From contig NC_135549.1 of NCBI RefSeq assembly GCF_964340395.1, forward strand, positions 11,353,342-11,417,341: a stretch of DNA of 64,000 bases, given 5' to 3'. The translations under genes were made by a program, and so were the position numbers. This DNA comes from Glandiceps talaboti (taxonomy: Eukaryota > Hemichordata > Enteropneusta > Spengelidae). Each line of letters begins with the position of its first letter. Within the stretch, counting starts at the first letter, position 1. Of the stretch, positions 1-19,849 are shown piece by piece. Under the pieces are notes generated by a model that saw only the letters and a program-made list of their open reading frames with translations, ran no database searches and was not told where the DNA came from.

Positions 1-1298
1 CTCGGGAGATGGCTGTATCTGATCCTTTGTGTATTGAAAAAAACAACAATCATATCTGCTTCAACGTATTTGCGCTGGTTGCGCAGCTGGTATCTGGCTA
101 GTACTCTATAAATATTAAAAGTGGCGACGTCACTTTGTAACACCGTGAGTTAGTTCTGCCAGAACCTTCCATGACAGTTCATGCAAGTCCAAACGTTGAT
201 TGTTATACAGTTACCATCGTCATCGTCGTTTAAACTGTGGTAATTAAATGTAGAGTCAGTTATGACTTGTGTGAATATACTGAGACGTTTTATAAACAGT
301 GAGATTGTTATGGACTGGAAAGGCATCGCTAGTAGATAAAAACAGCTGTCGGGACCCGGTATACACGTAATCGATCGAGAGAGGGGTTAGCAACACGATA
401 CACATAATGGCAATTTTGGTAGCTATTATTCAGACCATACTTTAGTGCGTGTACCTTCCAGTAGGGAAAGTGATATTGAATAGAGGGGGAATATTCATGT
501 CAATTAAAGATGACAGAGATCGTATTTCAAAGCCCCAGGCGGCAAACATTTACATGGACGACATTATTGACTCCCCAGGCGATGAACGCAATTATGTCCT
601 CCATGCAATCAAACGTCGTAGACAATTTTCTGTTTATTTCATTACATCTATGGGACGTAAACAAATAAGAGGGATATCAAAATTGCTTTACTTCTGTAAT
701 CCCCTTGGCGAAAGCTTTCAACAGATTAATGTTGTCTGTTGCGTGGTTGGAGTCTAGTACATCTAGTCAATTGAGTATTCTGTCAAAAGTTTCCTGGTGA
801 GAAAGTTATGGCCACATTTTTTGAAAATAAAGATTTGCAGTGCAGACCATCACCATCGTAAATTTCGTAATTATCATTTATTATTATCGTAAAGCAGTTT
901 AATAGTCATCACTACAGCAGTAATGGTGAAGTTAAAAGGTGTCATTACGTATGACGTAGCATGGTGTCACATTCAATAACTGCTTGCCGACTGTTATTAC
1001 TACTAATAAAACAATTTAAGGTTACCATCAACTGTTGGGGACTCGAGTGACGCTAGATGGTTCAACTGTAGGGAATGTTATGTAATTGTACTATGCTTTA
1101 CAGTAAGAAGTCACTTGTCAGCGATATCCATCAGTTTGATGTCAAACAGTGATATATACCAATTCAGTAATCATGGTGAAAGACATAAAGCTACATTTTT
1201 TGTCATGAATAGAACATCAGTTTCCTATACCCGAAATAGAATTAATCGCAGAGAAACAATGCACCACAATTTCCGCCACTCTCCCCGGATAGTTTGCT
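1..1298. other. Unique DNA, no recognised gene
   Basis: I see no recognisable gene here. The longest frame (plus strand, ATG at 497, stop near 757, 86 codons) has no motif, signal peptide or membrane segment that I recognise. A frame this long is expected by chance in AT-rich DNA. It could still be an exon of an unseen gene, but no clear splice context supports that. Confidence 0.5.
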
Positions 1299-1401
1299 AA
1301 TAATAAATAAATAAAAATAAATAAATAAGCCGAGCGAATTAAAAAAACAAACAAACAAACAAACAAACACAATCAATCAATCAATCAATCAATCAATGAA
1401 T

Positions 1402-1440
<39 letters not shown>
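1299..1440. repeat. Compound tetranucleotide microsatellite AAAT / AAAC / AATC
   Basis: Three tetranucleotide arrays abut one another. An (AAAT)n run spans about 1299-1329, an (AAAC)n run about 1341-1369, and an (AATC)n run 1370-1440 with two single-base interruptions. Each motif differs from the next by one base, which is the pattern left when a slippage-prone array mutates and the variant expands. No coding role is suggested. Confidence 0.9.
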
Positions 1441-2828
1441 AACAACGACAGTCATTTGGCGCTATCATGGAGGGTAATACACATATGCAATCCCATGCTT
1501 AGAAAGGACAGGGTATTTGGATAGTCAGTATGAAAGTGTGCTAAGTTCAAACTGAAGTACTCTGATCAGTATGTATGGTTGAAACTCTTTTGAAAAAAAT
1601 TGTAGATTCTCATCTTTAGCCGATTATCCTGAGAAAACGAGTTTGATGGAACCATCTGTGAATGTTGCCTTATAGGCAAGACGATTTTTCTCCGAGATAT
1701 AGCGGTATATTAATAGTTTCTGTCGTCTTTATTACCACAATAATGTATAGTCTGGGGTAATTTCAAACATTTCCAAGATATTTACTCTTGGTGCAATGTA
1801 ATGTAATTCATTCTAATTGTTAATCCGAGAGCAAATGGATTCTTTGAATATCTGGCTGATTACAAAGGGAAAATATAGATGAAATTACAGACAAGGATTT
1901 ATTGAGGTTTGATTTAATTGTGTCTGGGGTTCTCAAATGTATTTCGTTGCAGTTATCCGCTTTTTAAAATTACAACATACATGCACTTCAAGGTCGAAGG
2001 TCATCATCTTGTCAACACCCTAAGTTTTTAGCTATTTATTTTAATCAATTTCATTATGTGTGACATAATTATGTGTGATATAATTATGAAATATGACTAT
2101 TCTGAAAGAGCTAGCTAAGCTTGTCCAAACTGGAGACTTCGAATATCACTTGAAGGTCACAATTACAAGTGCACATTATGCAAATGTAATTAACAACGGA
2201 AGCTTTTCCCATGCAAGTTATGCGTACGCCATACGTTGCGCTTAATGTGCGGATTTTGTAAATATACTGTCATGCTACAGAGTATTTCGATGCCATAATT
2301 GTAAATGTACAGTGATTGATGTCCAGGTATATCTCTCTAATGATATATTTTCAGAATGTTTCATGCAAAAGCCATAACAATTTGGCTGCTTACCCTGGAA
2401 TAGAGCATCAACCTCATTTATTACAACGGTGATTAAAAACATTCAGGAGAAGATAGAGGTTAGTATCATGATGACTTTATATTTCCGACTGTGATTACGC
2501 AGCTAGTGTTGTATTCAATCACACAAAGTATATTATATGCCATGCAGATACCCATGAGCATAATCACACCTGAAAACAATAAACACCATAGTTTTCATAA
2601 TATTCCTTGGTTAGAATTATGGGTATCAAGATATTTCTTAGTATTTTATTTTTACGCCATGACATTGTATTGAACAGCTGTTTAAACCTTACGTGGATTA
2701 CTCTATATTTTCAACATTATTTTTAGTATTAGAGAGCCAAATGTTATATATTTCCTGATGTTGAAAAAGTCGGAAGAAATCAGCCATCTCATCAATAAAT
2801 AATTAATACAGGTACCTTTGTCATTAAT
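1441..2828. other. Unique DNA, no recognised gene
   Basis: No gene is recognised. A small tandem duplication of about 15 bp (TTATGTGTGACATAA then TTATGTGTGATATAA) lies at 2054-2088. Short frames such as the one at 2491-2673 are hydrophobic and AT-driven and show no family features. Confidence 0.5.
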
Positions 2829-2930
2829 TCAATCAATCAATCAATCAATCAATCAACTAACCATCCAACCAACCAACCAACCAACAAAACACCCAAACAA
2901 CCTACAAACCAACCAACAAACCAATCAACA
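2829..2930. repeat. Compound (AATC)n / (AACC)n microsatellite
   Basis: An (AATC)n run at 2829-2856 changes into (AACC)n at about 2864-2885 and then decays into CAAC/CAAA variants. It lies about 100 bp before the large 45-bp minisatellite. That unit contains TGATTGATTGAT, the complement of the AATC motif, so the microsatellite may have contributed to the founding unit; this is inference. Confidence 0.85.
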
Positions 2931-3003
2931 AGACAATCACATATTCAATCAGTCGACCAATAAATACAAACTGTAATGTGTTTTCCATCAATATAGTAAA
3001 GTA

Positions 3004-6000
3004 AGTACATCCATCACATTGTTTTACATTGATTAATTGATCTGTTTATGTATACATCCATGACATTGCATTGCATTGCAGTGATTGATTGATCTGTTTA
3101 TATACATCCATGACATTGTATAGCAGTGATTGATTGATCTGTTTATATACATCCTTGATATTGTATTGCAGTGATTGATTGATCTGTTTATATTCATCCA
3201 TGACATTTTATTGCAGTGATTGATTGATCTGTTTATGTACATCCATGACATTGTATTGCAGTGATTGATTGATCTGTTTATGTACATCCATGACATTGCA
3301 TTGCAGTGATTGATTGATCTGTTATGTACATCCATGACATTGCATCGCAGTGATTGATCTGTTTATGTACATTTACGATATTGTATTGTAGTAATTGATG
3401 ATATTTCTGTTTACGTACATCCATGACAACGGTGTAAAGTGATTGATTGATCTGTTTATGTACATCCATGACATTGTATAGCAGTGATTAATTGATCTGT
3501 TTATATACATCCATGACATTGCATTGTAGTGATTGATTGATCTGTTTATGTACATCCATGACATTGTATTGCAGTGATTGATTGATCTGTTTATGTACAT
3601 CCATGACATTGTATTGCAGTGATTGATTGATCTGTTTATGTACATCCATGACACTGCATTGCAGTGATTGATTGATCTGTTTATGTACATCCATGACATT
3701 GCATTGCAGTGATTGATTGATCTGTTATGCACATCCTTGACATTGCATTGCAGTGATTGATTGATCTGTTTATATACATCCATGACATTGCATTGCAGTG
3801 ATTGATTGACCTGTTTATGTACATCCATGACATTGCATTGCAGTGATTGATTGACCTGTTTATGTACATCCATGACACTGCATTGCAGTGATTGATTGAT
3901 CTGTTTATGTACATCCATGACATTGCATTGCAGTGATTGATTGATCTGTTTATGTACATCCATGACATTGTATTGCAGTGATTGATAGATCTGTTTATGT
4001 ACATCCATGACATTGTATTGCAGTGATTGATTGATCTGTTATGTACATCCATGACATTGCATCGCAGTGATTGATCTGTTTATGTACATTTACGATATTG
4101 TATTGTAGTAATTGATGATATTTCTGTTTACGTACATCCATGACAACGGTGTAAAGTGATTGATTGATCTGTTTATGTACATCCATGACATTGTATAGCA
4201 GTGATTAATTGATCTGTTTATATACATCCATGACATTGCATTGTAGTGATTGATTGATCTGTTTATGTACATCCATGACACTGCATTGCAGTGATTGATT
4301 TATCTGTTCATGTACATCCATGACATTGTATAGCAGTGATTGATTGATCTGTTTATGTACATCCATGACATTGTATTGCAGTGATTGATTGATCTGTTAT
4401 GTACATCCATGACATTGCATCGCAGTGATTGATCTGTTTATGTACATTTACGATATTGTATTGTAGTAATTGATGATATTTCTGTTTACGTACATCCATG
4501 ACAACGGTGTACAGTGACTGATTGATCTGTTTATGTACATCCATGACATTGTATAGCATTGATTAATTGATCTGTTTATGTACATCCATGACATTGTATT
4601 GCAGTGATTGATTGATCTGTTTATGTACATCCATGACATTGTATTGCAGTGATTGATTTATCTGTTCATGTACATCCATGACATTGTATTGCAGTGATTG
4701 ATTGATCTGTTTATATACATCCATGACATTGTATTGCAGTGATTGATTGATCTGTTTATGTACATCCTTGACATTGTATTGCAGTGAGTGATTGAGCTGT
4801 TTATGTACATCCTTGACATTGTATTGCAGTGATTGATTGATCTGTTTATGTAGATCCATGACATTGCATTGCAGTGATTGATTGATCTGTTATGTACATC
4901 CATGACATTGTATTGCAGTGATTGATTGACCTGTTTATGTACATCCATGACATTGTATTGCAGTGATTGATTGATCTGTTTATGTAGATCCATGACATTT
5001 TATTGCAGTGATTGATTAATCTGTTTATGTAGATCCATGACATTGTATTGCAGTGATTGATTGATCTGTTTATGTACATCCTTGACATTGTATTGCAGTG
5101 AGTGATTGATCTGTTTATATACATCCATGACATTGTATTGCAGTGATTGATTGATCTGTTTATGTAGATCCATGACATTGTATTGCAGTGATTGATTAAT
5201 CTGTTTATGTAGATCCATGACATTGTATTGCAGTGATTGATTTATCAGTTTATGTACATCCATGACATTGTATTGCAGTGATTGATTGATATGTTTATGT
5301 ACATCCATGACATTGTATTGCAGTGATTGATTGATCTGTTTATGTAGATCCATGACATTGTATTGCAGTGATTGATTTATCAGTTTATGTACATCCATGA
5401 CATTGTATTGCAGTGATTGATTGATCTGTTTATGTACATCCATGACATTGTATTGCAGTGATTGATTGATCTGTTTATGTACATCCTTGACATTGTATTG
5501 CAGTGATTGATTTATCAGTTTATGTACATCCATGACATTGTATTGCAGTGATTGATTTATCTGATTATATACATCCATGACATTGTATTGCAGTGATTGA
5601 TTTATCTGTTTATGTACATCCATGACATTGTATTGCAATGATTGATTTATATGTGTATATACATCCATGACATTGTATTGCAGTGATTGATTTATCTGTT
5701 TATGTACATCCATGACATTGTATTGCAGTGATTGATTGATCTGTTTATGTACATCCATGACATTGTATTGCAGTGATTGATTGATCTGTTCATGTACATC
5801 CATGACATTGTATTGTAGTGATTGAGTGATCTGTTTATGTACATCCATGACATTGTATTGCAGTGATTGCTTGATCTAAACAGTACATCCATGACATCGC
5901 ATTGCAGTGATTGATTTATCTGTTTATGTACATCCATGACATTGTATTGCAGTGATTGATTGATCTGTTCATGTACATCCATGACATTGTATTGTAGTAA

Positions 6001-6080
6001 TTGATTGATCTGATTATGTACACCCATGACACTGTATTACAGTGATTGATCTTTTTATGTATATCCACGGTACTGTATTG
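3004..6080. repeat. 45-bp minisatellite, about 68 copies, with higher-order units
   Basis: The unit on the plus strand contains TGATTGATTGATCTGTTTAT followed by GTACATCCATGACATTGTAT and TGCAG, 45 bp in all. It is repeated for about 3.1 kb with mostly single-base variation. The right half (about 4560-6020) is the most uniform. A distinctive variant block (GTTATGTACATCCATGACAT, then GCATCGCAG, a TTTACGATATTG unit and a GACAACGGTG unit) starts at 3321, 4038 and 4396. The spacings are 717 and 358 bp, so there is higher-order amplification of about 358 bp. Because 45 is divisible by three, two minus-strand frames remain open for hundreds of codons. These are repeat translations with no other support and I do not call them genes. 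The edges are degenerate. Confidence 0.97.
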
Positions 6081-6856
6081 CCGCTGCGTTGGATAACTTC
6101 GCGATACCCTCACCAACGTGTGTGCACAATTTATATATTAAACAAATTAAGTATGCTTTTCGTAGCAATTAGGATGTTCATTCTTATTAAATTCCATTCA
6201 TATATATCGTAGTGTTATTGCTTGTCTGGACGATGGCTGGAATACATGGAATAACTGCCATGATTGTGACAATAGGCTTGTTCAAAAGATACAGCTTTGT
6301 GCTAATCCGATACGGAGTCATTGAACGTCAGCTCAAGAGATGTAGTTTTCAATTTTGGCAAGGCTCGACTCTAAAATATACTCAGGAGACGGATTGTGTC
6401 AGTTTGAATTACTGTCCATGGTTGAAGAAGTCACTGAAAGAAATTCACCTTGTGGGCTTGGACCATTCATTACACCCCTTGTAACCATGAGATCTAATTG
6501 ATTCTGAACGGAGAATACTCTGACAGCTTCTGTTGTTCAATCCATTTAAATAAGTTCATCCTTGTCAGCTTCATCTCCCGTCGATTATACCCACACTGTG
6601 TGTCTCCGTCATTGACAGATCTCCTATATTTCCTCATTTCTGTCGTGACCTTGGTATTTTCTTACTAGCTCTTGATGAACTATACTTTAAAAAGCAATTC
6701 AGATCGATTTTATCAAATCGCTAAAACATGTTTTTGCGTATATGGAACTTTATCGCATAATCTCTTATTTGGTAAAAAAATCAATGCATTAGCAATACAC
6801 GTCTTCGATCTGAAAGAGACGCTATTAAACCAACCGAGAAACTGATATTCATTCTC
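6081..6856. other. Unique DNA, no recognised gene
   Basis: Nothing recognised. A 90-codon plus-strand frame at 6212-6484 opens at GTG and has no recognisable motif, so I treat it as chance. Confidence 0.5.
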
Positions 6857-7000
6857 CCTCCCTCCCTGTATGTATGTATGTATGTATGTATGTCGCTCTC
6901 GCTCTCACGATGAATAGATGGGTAATTGACAGACAGACGGACGGATGGACAGACAGACACTGATAGACAAACAGAGACAGACAGACATGTACATAGATAA

Positions 7001-7045
<45 letters not shown>

Positions 7046-7053
7046 CAGATAGA
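6857..7053. repeat. Microsatellite cluster: CCCT, TATG, GACA/GACG, GATA
   Basis: A CCTCCCTCCCT run precedes (TATG)n at 6868-6892. GACA and GACG tetramers follow at about 6928-6988, and a (GATA)n array covers about 6995-7053. The block is simple sequence only. The minus-strand frame crossing it is low-complexity (YLSI repeats). Confidence 0.9.
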
Positions 7054-10000
7054 AACGACACTCTGTTATGAAACACTACCCAACAAACACACGACAAGAA
7101 TGTACGATAAGAATGTATGTATATCATAACAAGAAGTAACTGGTTACACGTCAGGTTTGAATTGGGAATCTGTGAAAATATGTGTGTGTGGTTAGAAATG
7201 AAAATGTATCCCACTGAAGATCTTTAATTCTAATCAGCCTTGGGGGTCTAAGCTAGCGTTTATGAATATCATTTCCTTCTAACAAAAACATCATCTTTGT
7301 CAAAAAAATATTTCAATCTGACATATAGAGAGCAATAAAGCACCGAAAAAATGTTGACCAAATACTTTGAAGTCATGGTATAGGGTCCCTGGGAATTTCA
7401 TTATGTGCAATTCCAAGTTGTGACTGCAGGTTATCTGACTGCGACATTTACCACAAATAACAATCTCATCTATTAGACTTGGGGAAAAGATAACAGTATA
7501 CCTGCATGTAGTGTTGTCTTGTGGACTACTGCATGTTAGACCAACTAACTAATTTGTTTCATCTGTACATATCCCGTGGTGTTTGTGAATACGTGTAATC
7601 TCCCAATCAATCCATTCACAAAATACGGTTACGTTAGTATATATAGCTGTATATTCATTTCATTTTAACTTACTTTAGTTTTCTCCCAACGTTATTTTTC
7701 TCCTAAAACTAGGTGCTCTTTCTGTGATTATACCATATTCATGTAAGTTTAACAATAACTCCAGGAATCGAATGAAATTGCGTTTTGAGAAATTTGACTC
7801 AACACATTCTTAAAAATAGAATAAGGTTTTACTTGAAAAGAGGGTGCACTCTAAAGCAAGACATTGCAAGACAGGTATGATATCGCATGTCATGGACTTT
7901 AATTTGAGTGAAGAAACCTCCTTTGTTATGGCATAGTCGCTCGATGAGAATCGTTGTAAGAATTATTAACGGGACGAGTGGTGTCTGGCACGCCACATTT
8001 CAGATGGAGCGATTTCTTTTGTTGTCTGATATTTGATCAAAAGCCTTCATTATGACATTTGATCGAATTGAATATATAGGCCGAGCTGATCAATAAATGG
8101 ACAGTATTATATGTTTAACTGATAAATAGGCAACCCCTATAGTCACCATTTGTAAATTAGCCAGGGTAAGCATGGCAAAGCGTTATTTTTAACAAGCAAC
8201 AAAACTATGTTGGTGCGTCGTGACAAAATGAATGCAACTTTACTGTTCGTCAAAAATAATGTAATGCTCACAGCGAAGCAGATATTACATGCAGTGCCAT
8301 GTAACCATCGTTTAAGGCTTGTTAAATTTAAGGCATCATTTTGGGTTGAGAAAATCCCTAAATAGAACGGACTTTCAACTATGTTACACGACTGAATGAA
8401 TACTAAATATGCCTTTGATGTATTGGATCCGAATGTTACTGTTAAGTGATATTTTGTTATGGACGTCCAAATACACGTACAATAGATAAACGTGTCACAC
8501 CGTTGAAGGGAATGTTAAAGGCATCATCATTAACCCTGTTAGTGACATGGAGAAACCATGCATAGTTGGCTTGAACAGATTATAAGGACATGCAAATGAT
8601 TCAGTAACGATTCATACCACATGTCTTCTGTACGTTGGCATGTTTGAAGACTTGCACAGACTGGAATCTCAGTGGGGTATCAGCACAAAGATGGTAAATC
8701 AGTTACTGACGCCTTAGCGAGTAAGTTGGCTATCACATTGGGGTACATCACTAGCACAGATTCACAAAACGTTTGTATATGTCATCTATTTGTCTTTGTT
8801 GCTAAGCAATATCGATCAGTATTGAATAATGCGATGACAGAGATAAATTCTCCTCGAAATTATAATTTCCCAACGGACAGCGGCACGACTTAGAAATATA
8901 ATATCTAAATGCATATAGGCTCATGTACTATGATTAGAAAGTAACCAGTACATAAGGAAAGCTTATATTTGGAATATTTCACGAGGGATATAGAATTTTC
9001 ATGGATGAATTACATCGAGAGAAAAACAATTTTTTTTCTATTTTTACCTCTTTAAAACAGTCATCTGAGATTACCAACTGCATTTAGGAATACAAAGTTT
9101 GCTATAATCATTTGTATGATCTCTCCATGCTTTGGATCATTAAAGGTGCGCCATAGATTTAAATATATAAAGGTATTAAATATACGTTTTGGTTTAGGAA
9201 ATAACGTCTACAAAAGTAGACAAAATCTTGTATAAAGATTTAGTACAGTACAATACAGTACAGTACAGTACGACATTGCAATTGCTCCATGGCAACACTT
9301 TCGATAATTGCATTTTACATGATTCGACTAAATGTAATAAGCTGATGTTTGCATGATTTGGATATTCAGTAGATGTATTTACCTTCCTTGCTATACAAAT
9401 ATAAGGGCACCATAAGTATGACCTGTATTTACGGTTATAAATCTGAAGTTGCCTATTATTTCACAACCTTTGTAAATAAACATAAGGTGTTTATAGCGAA
9501 CATAAATTTCATAATGAGAATAATTACCTATTTAGTTCTACATTTTCTCAGCAAAAAATTCACACGGACAGAGAATATACTTAAATATTGATATTATCCA
9601 TTTGAAATTGTAATAAGACAGACGTGCGTATTATTAAATTCAATTTATGACGTATTTTCATTTATTATATGTCTGGTAATATTTTGCCACAAGATATCTT
9701 TGATGAGAAAACTTCAAAGACAAGGCGTCATGCTATTATCTTTTCAGAGGATATACTTTGATGATAGCAGATGTCCCTGTAGGCCTCTCGCATTTCGAAA
9801 GTCACATTGTAATGCGGTCAGTCAAGGTAGAGAATCTTACCTTGGAAATAATTTTATTTGTTTTTAAAATAATCAAAGGCCAGCCCTAATAGTAAAACAC
9901 ACCATGTAAGATTAGTTCTTGAATTAATTGCGACCTATTACACGTTCTAAAAGCATACGTTTCATATATGGTAAAATGGCAATATTCGCGCTTGTGATAG

Positions 10001-12402
10001 TGCTACTTTCTACAGGTACAATGGAAATCATGCCTAGGAAATGTGCTATTGATTCGTGCCAACATAATATTTAGTAAAAAACTGTTCTAATGTGATGTTT
10101 TTCATCAAGTTGGCAGGATATGATGATAAGGTATAGAAATGCACCAAACACTGCTATAATAGTTTTGACAATGGGAATTCATATTATTATACTGCTCCGA
10201 GGATAGAACATAGTTAACTGCGAAGACATCTTTATCAACCCACACATAAGCTAGTGTTAATACTTAGGTAACATTATACTGCCACGAATGCCGAATGTAA
10301 GAAGGATAGAGTAGGCTAAACCAGGTCACTTGCCCCACGGAATGAAAATATCTGTCATCAAACATTTTATACAGGTTATACGTAAATCAGTAGCATCAAC
10401 CAAATCCTGTTTATCGATGATATTCATACAAGTTTAAGACTAAGCTGAGGATACGTATAACGATCTTTATTAAACGCTGACTATTATAAACATGTACATG
10501 TCGAAAACTAGAATATGTTTTCTCAAGTGTACCTTCCGATTTTCTAGGTCAAAGGCTTGCCGACAATACCCTGACCTCTTCGTATGTAAGGACTTCCAAA
10601 ACAGTAGAACAGGAACGACCGCATTACCTAAATATTGAAATCAAATATTTCAATACACCGACATTCCGCTAGTTAAATTAAGCAAACTACTCTTGAAAAT
10701 CTGGGGCAATATAAAAGGACCACATATCCAAGTAGAGTTTGTCTGCCATGATACTTAATAATACAGATTGGGTTAAAATATATCGATTGTATTGGTAGGT
10801 AATATAGATTAGAGCCAGACACTTTGCCCTCTCACATCAGAGTTAATGTATGCCTTACGTCTGTTATCCTCCCAATCAATGAACTGAAGCACGAAAGGAA
10901 AGAAATATCCGAGAAGCCTATATTTGTTTAATCGAGTATCAATATTTCCTTTGTCGGTAGTTTTTCATCACCCGCATTCGTCTTTATCATTGGAATAGTA
11001 GGTAGTACGTACGTTTCATTATTATTAGTCTTTCAACAACATCAACCACACGCAGCTATGTTAATACCATGTATAGTAAATGTTGTAAATACAGCACAGT
11101 CTTGCACTGCCTCAAACAGTATACTCATACCATTACTTTACCTAGCCCAACCTTAAGTTGGCGTGTTTAAGCTATGAGTTCTGTTGGGAATGTCTGTCAA
11201 ATATAATTTCTTCTGACCAAAACTCTTGTACATTGAATTTCATGCATTCCCTGAATACATCATTATAACCAACTTAACAGATGGGTATTTAAACGACAAT
11301 GAAGCCTTGCGATATATGATGCCACGTCAAACATCAAACGTATCAGTCAGAGTCAGAAATAAATTGTCAATATTGCACAATATCCACCTTAACTCCCGAC
11401 TTAGCTTTGAGCAGCTTCTAATCTACTTGCTATCCCACACTACTATGAATTAATTGTCATTTGAACGTAAACATACTAATGGATTTAATTGGAATAAGGG
11501 AACTGTTGTAAGTGAATTAATAAAGGGAAAATACAATGTCAAACTTGTCATCATCATCATCGTTAATATCTCGCCTAAGGAGAGATAAGCATTTCTATTT
11601 TATAGGCGACATCACATTGATTCATTGTCGAAATCCACCCTGGGAATTCTAAGTAACGATTACTGAACTAAAACCCAACATCGTAATTTCCAGTCTGATA
11701 ATTTGTAATCAGGTTTTGTATATCAGCATGATCACTATTCACGGTTTATCAGCACCATCATTTCATTCTTCACTTCTTACGGTCAGACAGACAATTGTTG
11801 ACACGTACAAGCATATGCCTTCTCGGTGTATTGCATTTAAACGTAATGAGGAAACTGACATCGAAAGATAATGGACCTTTCAGTAATTTGATTTTGTTGT
11901 TATGTTCCTATAAAAAAAATGGAAACTGTGGGTTGCTACATCACACATGTGGCGAGTAAACCAACGTGTATCATGGTATCTCTTTCTTCAACAGCGTGAC
12001 TAGTTTATCGATAAAACTAATAAAATGTTGCCATGGTTAGAAATATCTGGGATACGAACAACGGTATATTGATCCTGAGCATATCACATATAGCTGTGTA
12101 TTAACGATTTACCACATGTACATGTACGAGATTGCAGTTGGCTGTCCTTTATAGTGTCATTTGAATCCCAGCTGTTCACGTATTTTGAACAGATTGTCTG
12201 TCTTGGATGGATAGACTTGATGTTCCATAATAATTGCCCTACGACTTTGGTCATTTATACTGCTGAAAGGTCTTAATTAAAACCTTAATGTCCCTGTTGT
12301 TATTATCATTAGATCGACAACAGAATATCATATGACCAGTAAAGTTGGTAAAGCTGTTAATCATAAGTACCGGTTTAATGCTTTAATCTAATGATTGCAA
12401 CA
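7054..12402. other. Long stretch of unique DNA, no recognised gene
   Basis: I see no recognisable gene, RNA or mobile element in this stretch apart from the pentanucleotide array at 9242-9271, listed separately. Frames of 70-75 codons at 8672, 9373 and 11226 have no family features. It could be intergenic or intronic DNA of a gene whose exons I cannot recognise. Confidence 0.45.
9242..9271. repeat. (AGTAC)n pentanucleotide array
   Basis: Six tandem copies of AGTAC are present, the second carrying one substitution (AATAC). Simple sequence. Confidence 0.9.
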
Positions 12403-12560
12403 GCTGTAAATCATTTCTAACAAAAACACACGAGGTTAAAGTACAAAATAGTCATGATGTAAATCAATTTTAGCACCAACACTTACATTTAACGTACAAA
12501 ATAGCCATGGTGTAAACCATTTCAACATCAACACTTAGATTTAAAGTACAAAAAGCCCTT
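12403..12560. repeat. Degenerate 53-bp tandem repeat, about three copies
   Basis: GTACAAAATAG recurs at 12441 and 12494, and GTACAAAAAG at 12546, spacings of 53 and 52 bp. Between them TGTAAAyCAtTTy and CAACACTTA-type segments also align, and a partial upstream copy begins near 12405. This is an old, diverged tandem repeat of unknown origin. Confidence 0.7.

Positions 12561-19849
<7,289 letters not shown>

Noticed and set aside
3004-6080. CRISPR-like array
   Set aside because: Repeats are contiguous 45-bp units with no unique spacers and no cas genes, and the context is eukaryotic.
3033-6116. Many minus-strand ORFs (up to 282 codons) across the 45-bp repeat
   Set aside because: They are translations of a minisatellite whose period is divisible by three; two frames are open at once and indels shift them. 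There is no start, splice or domain evidence.
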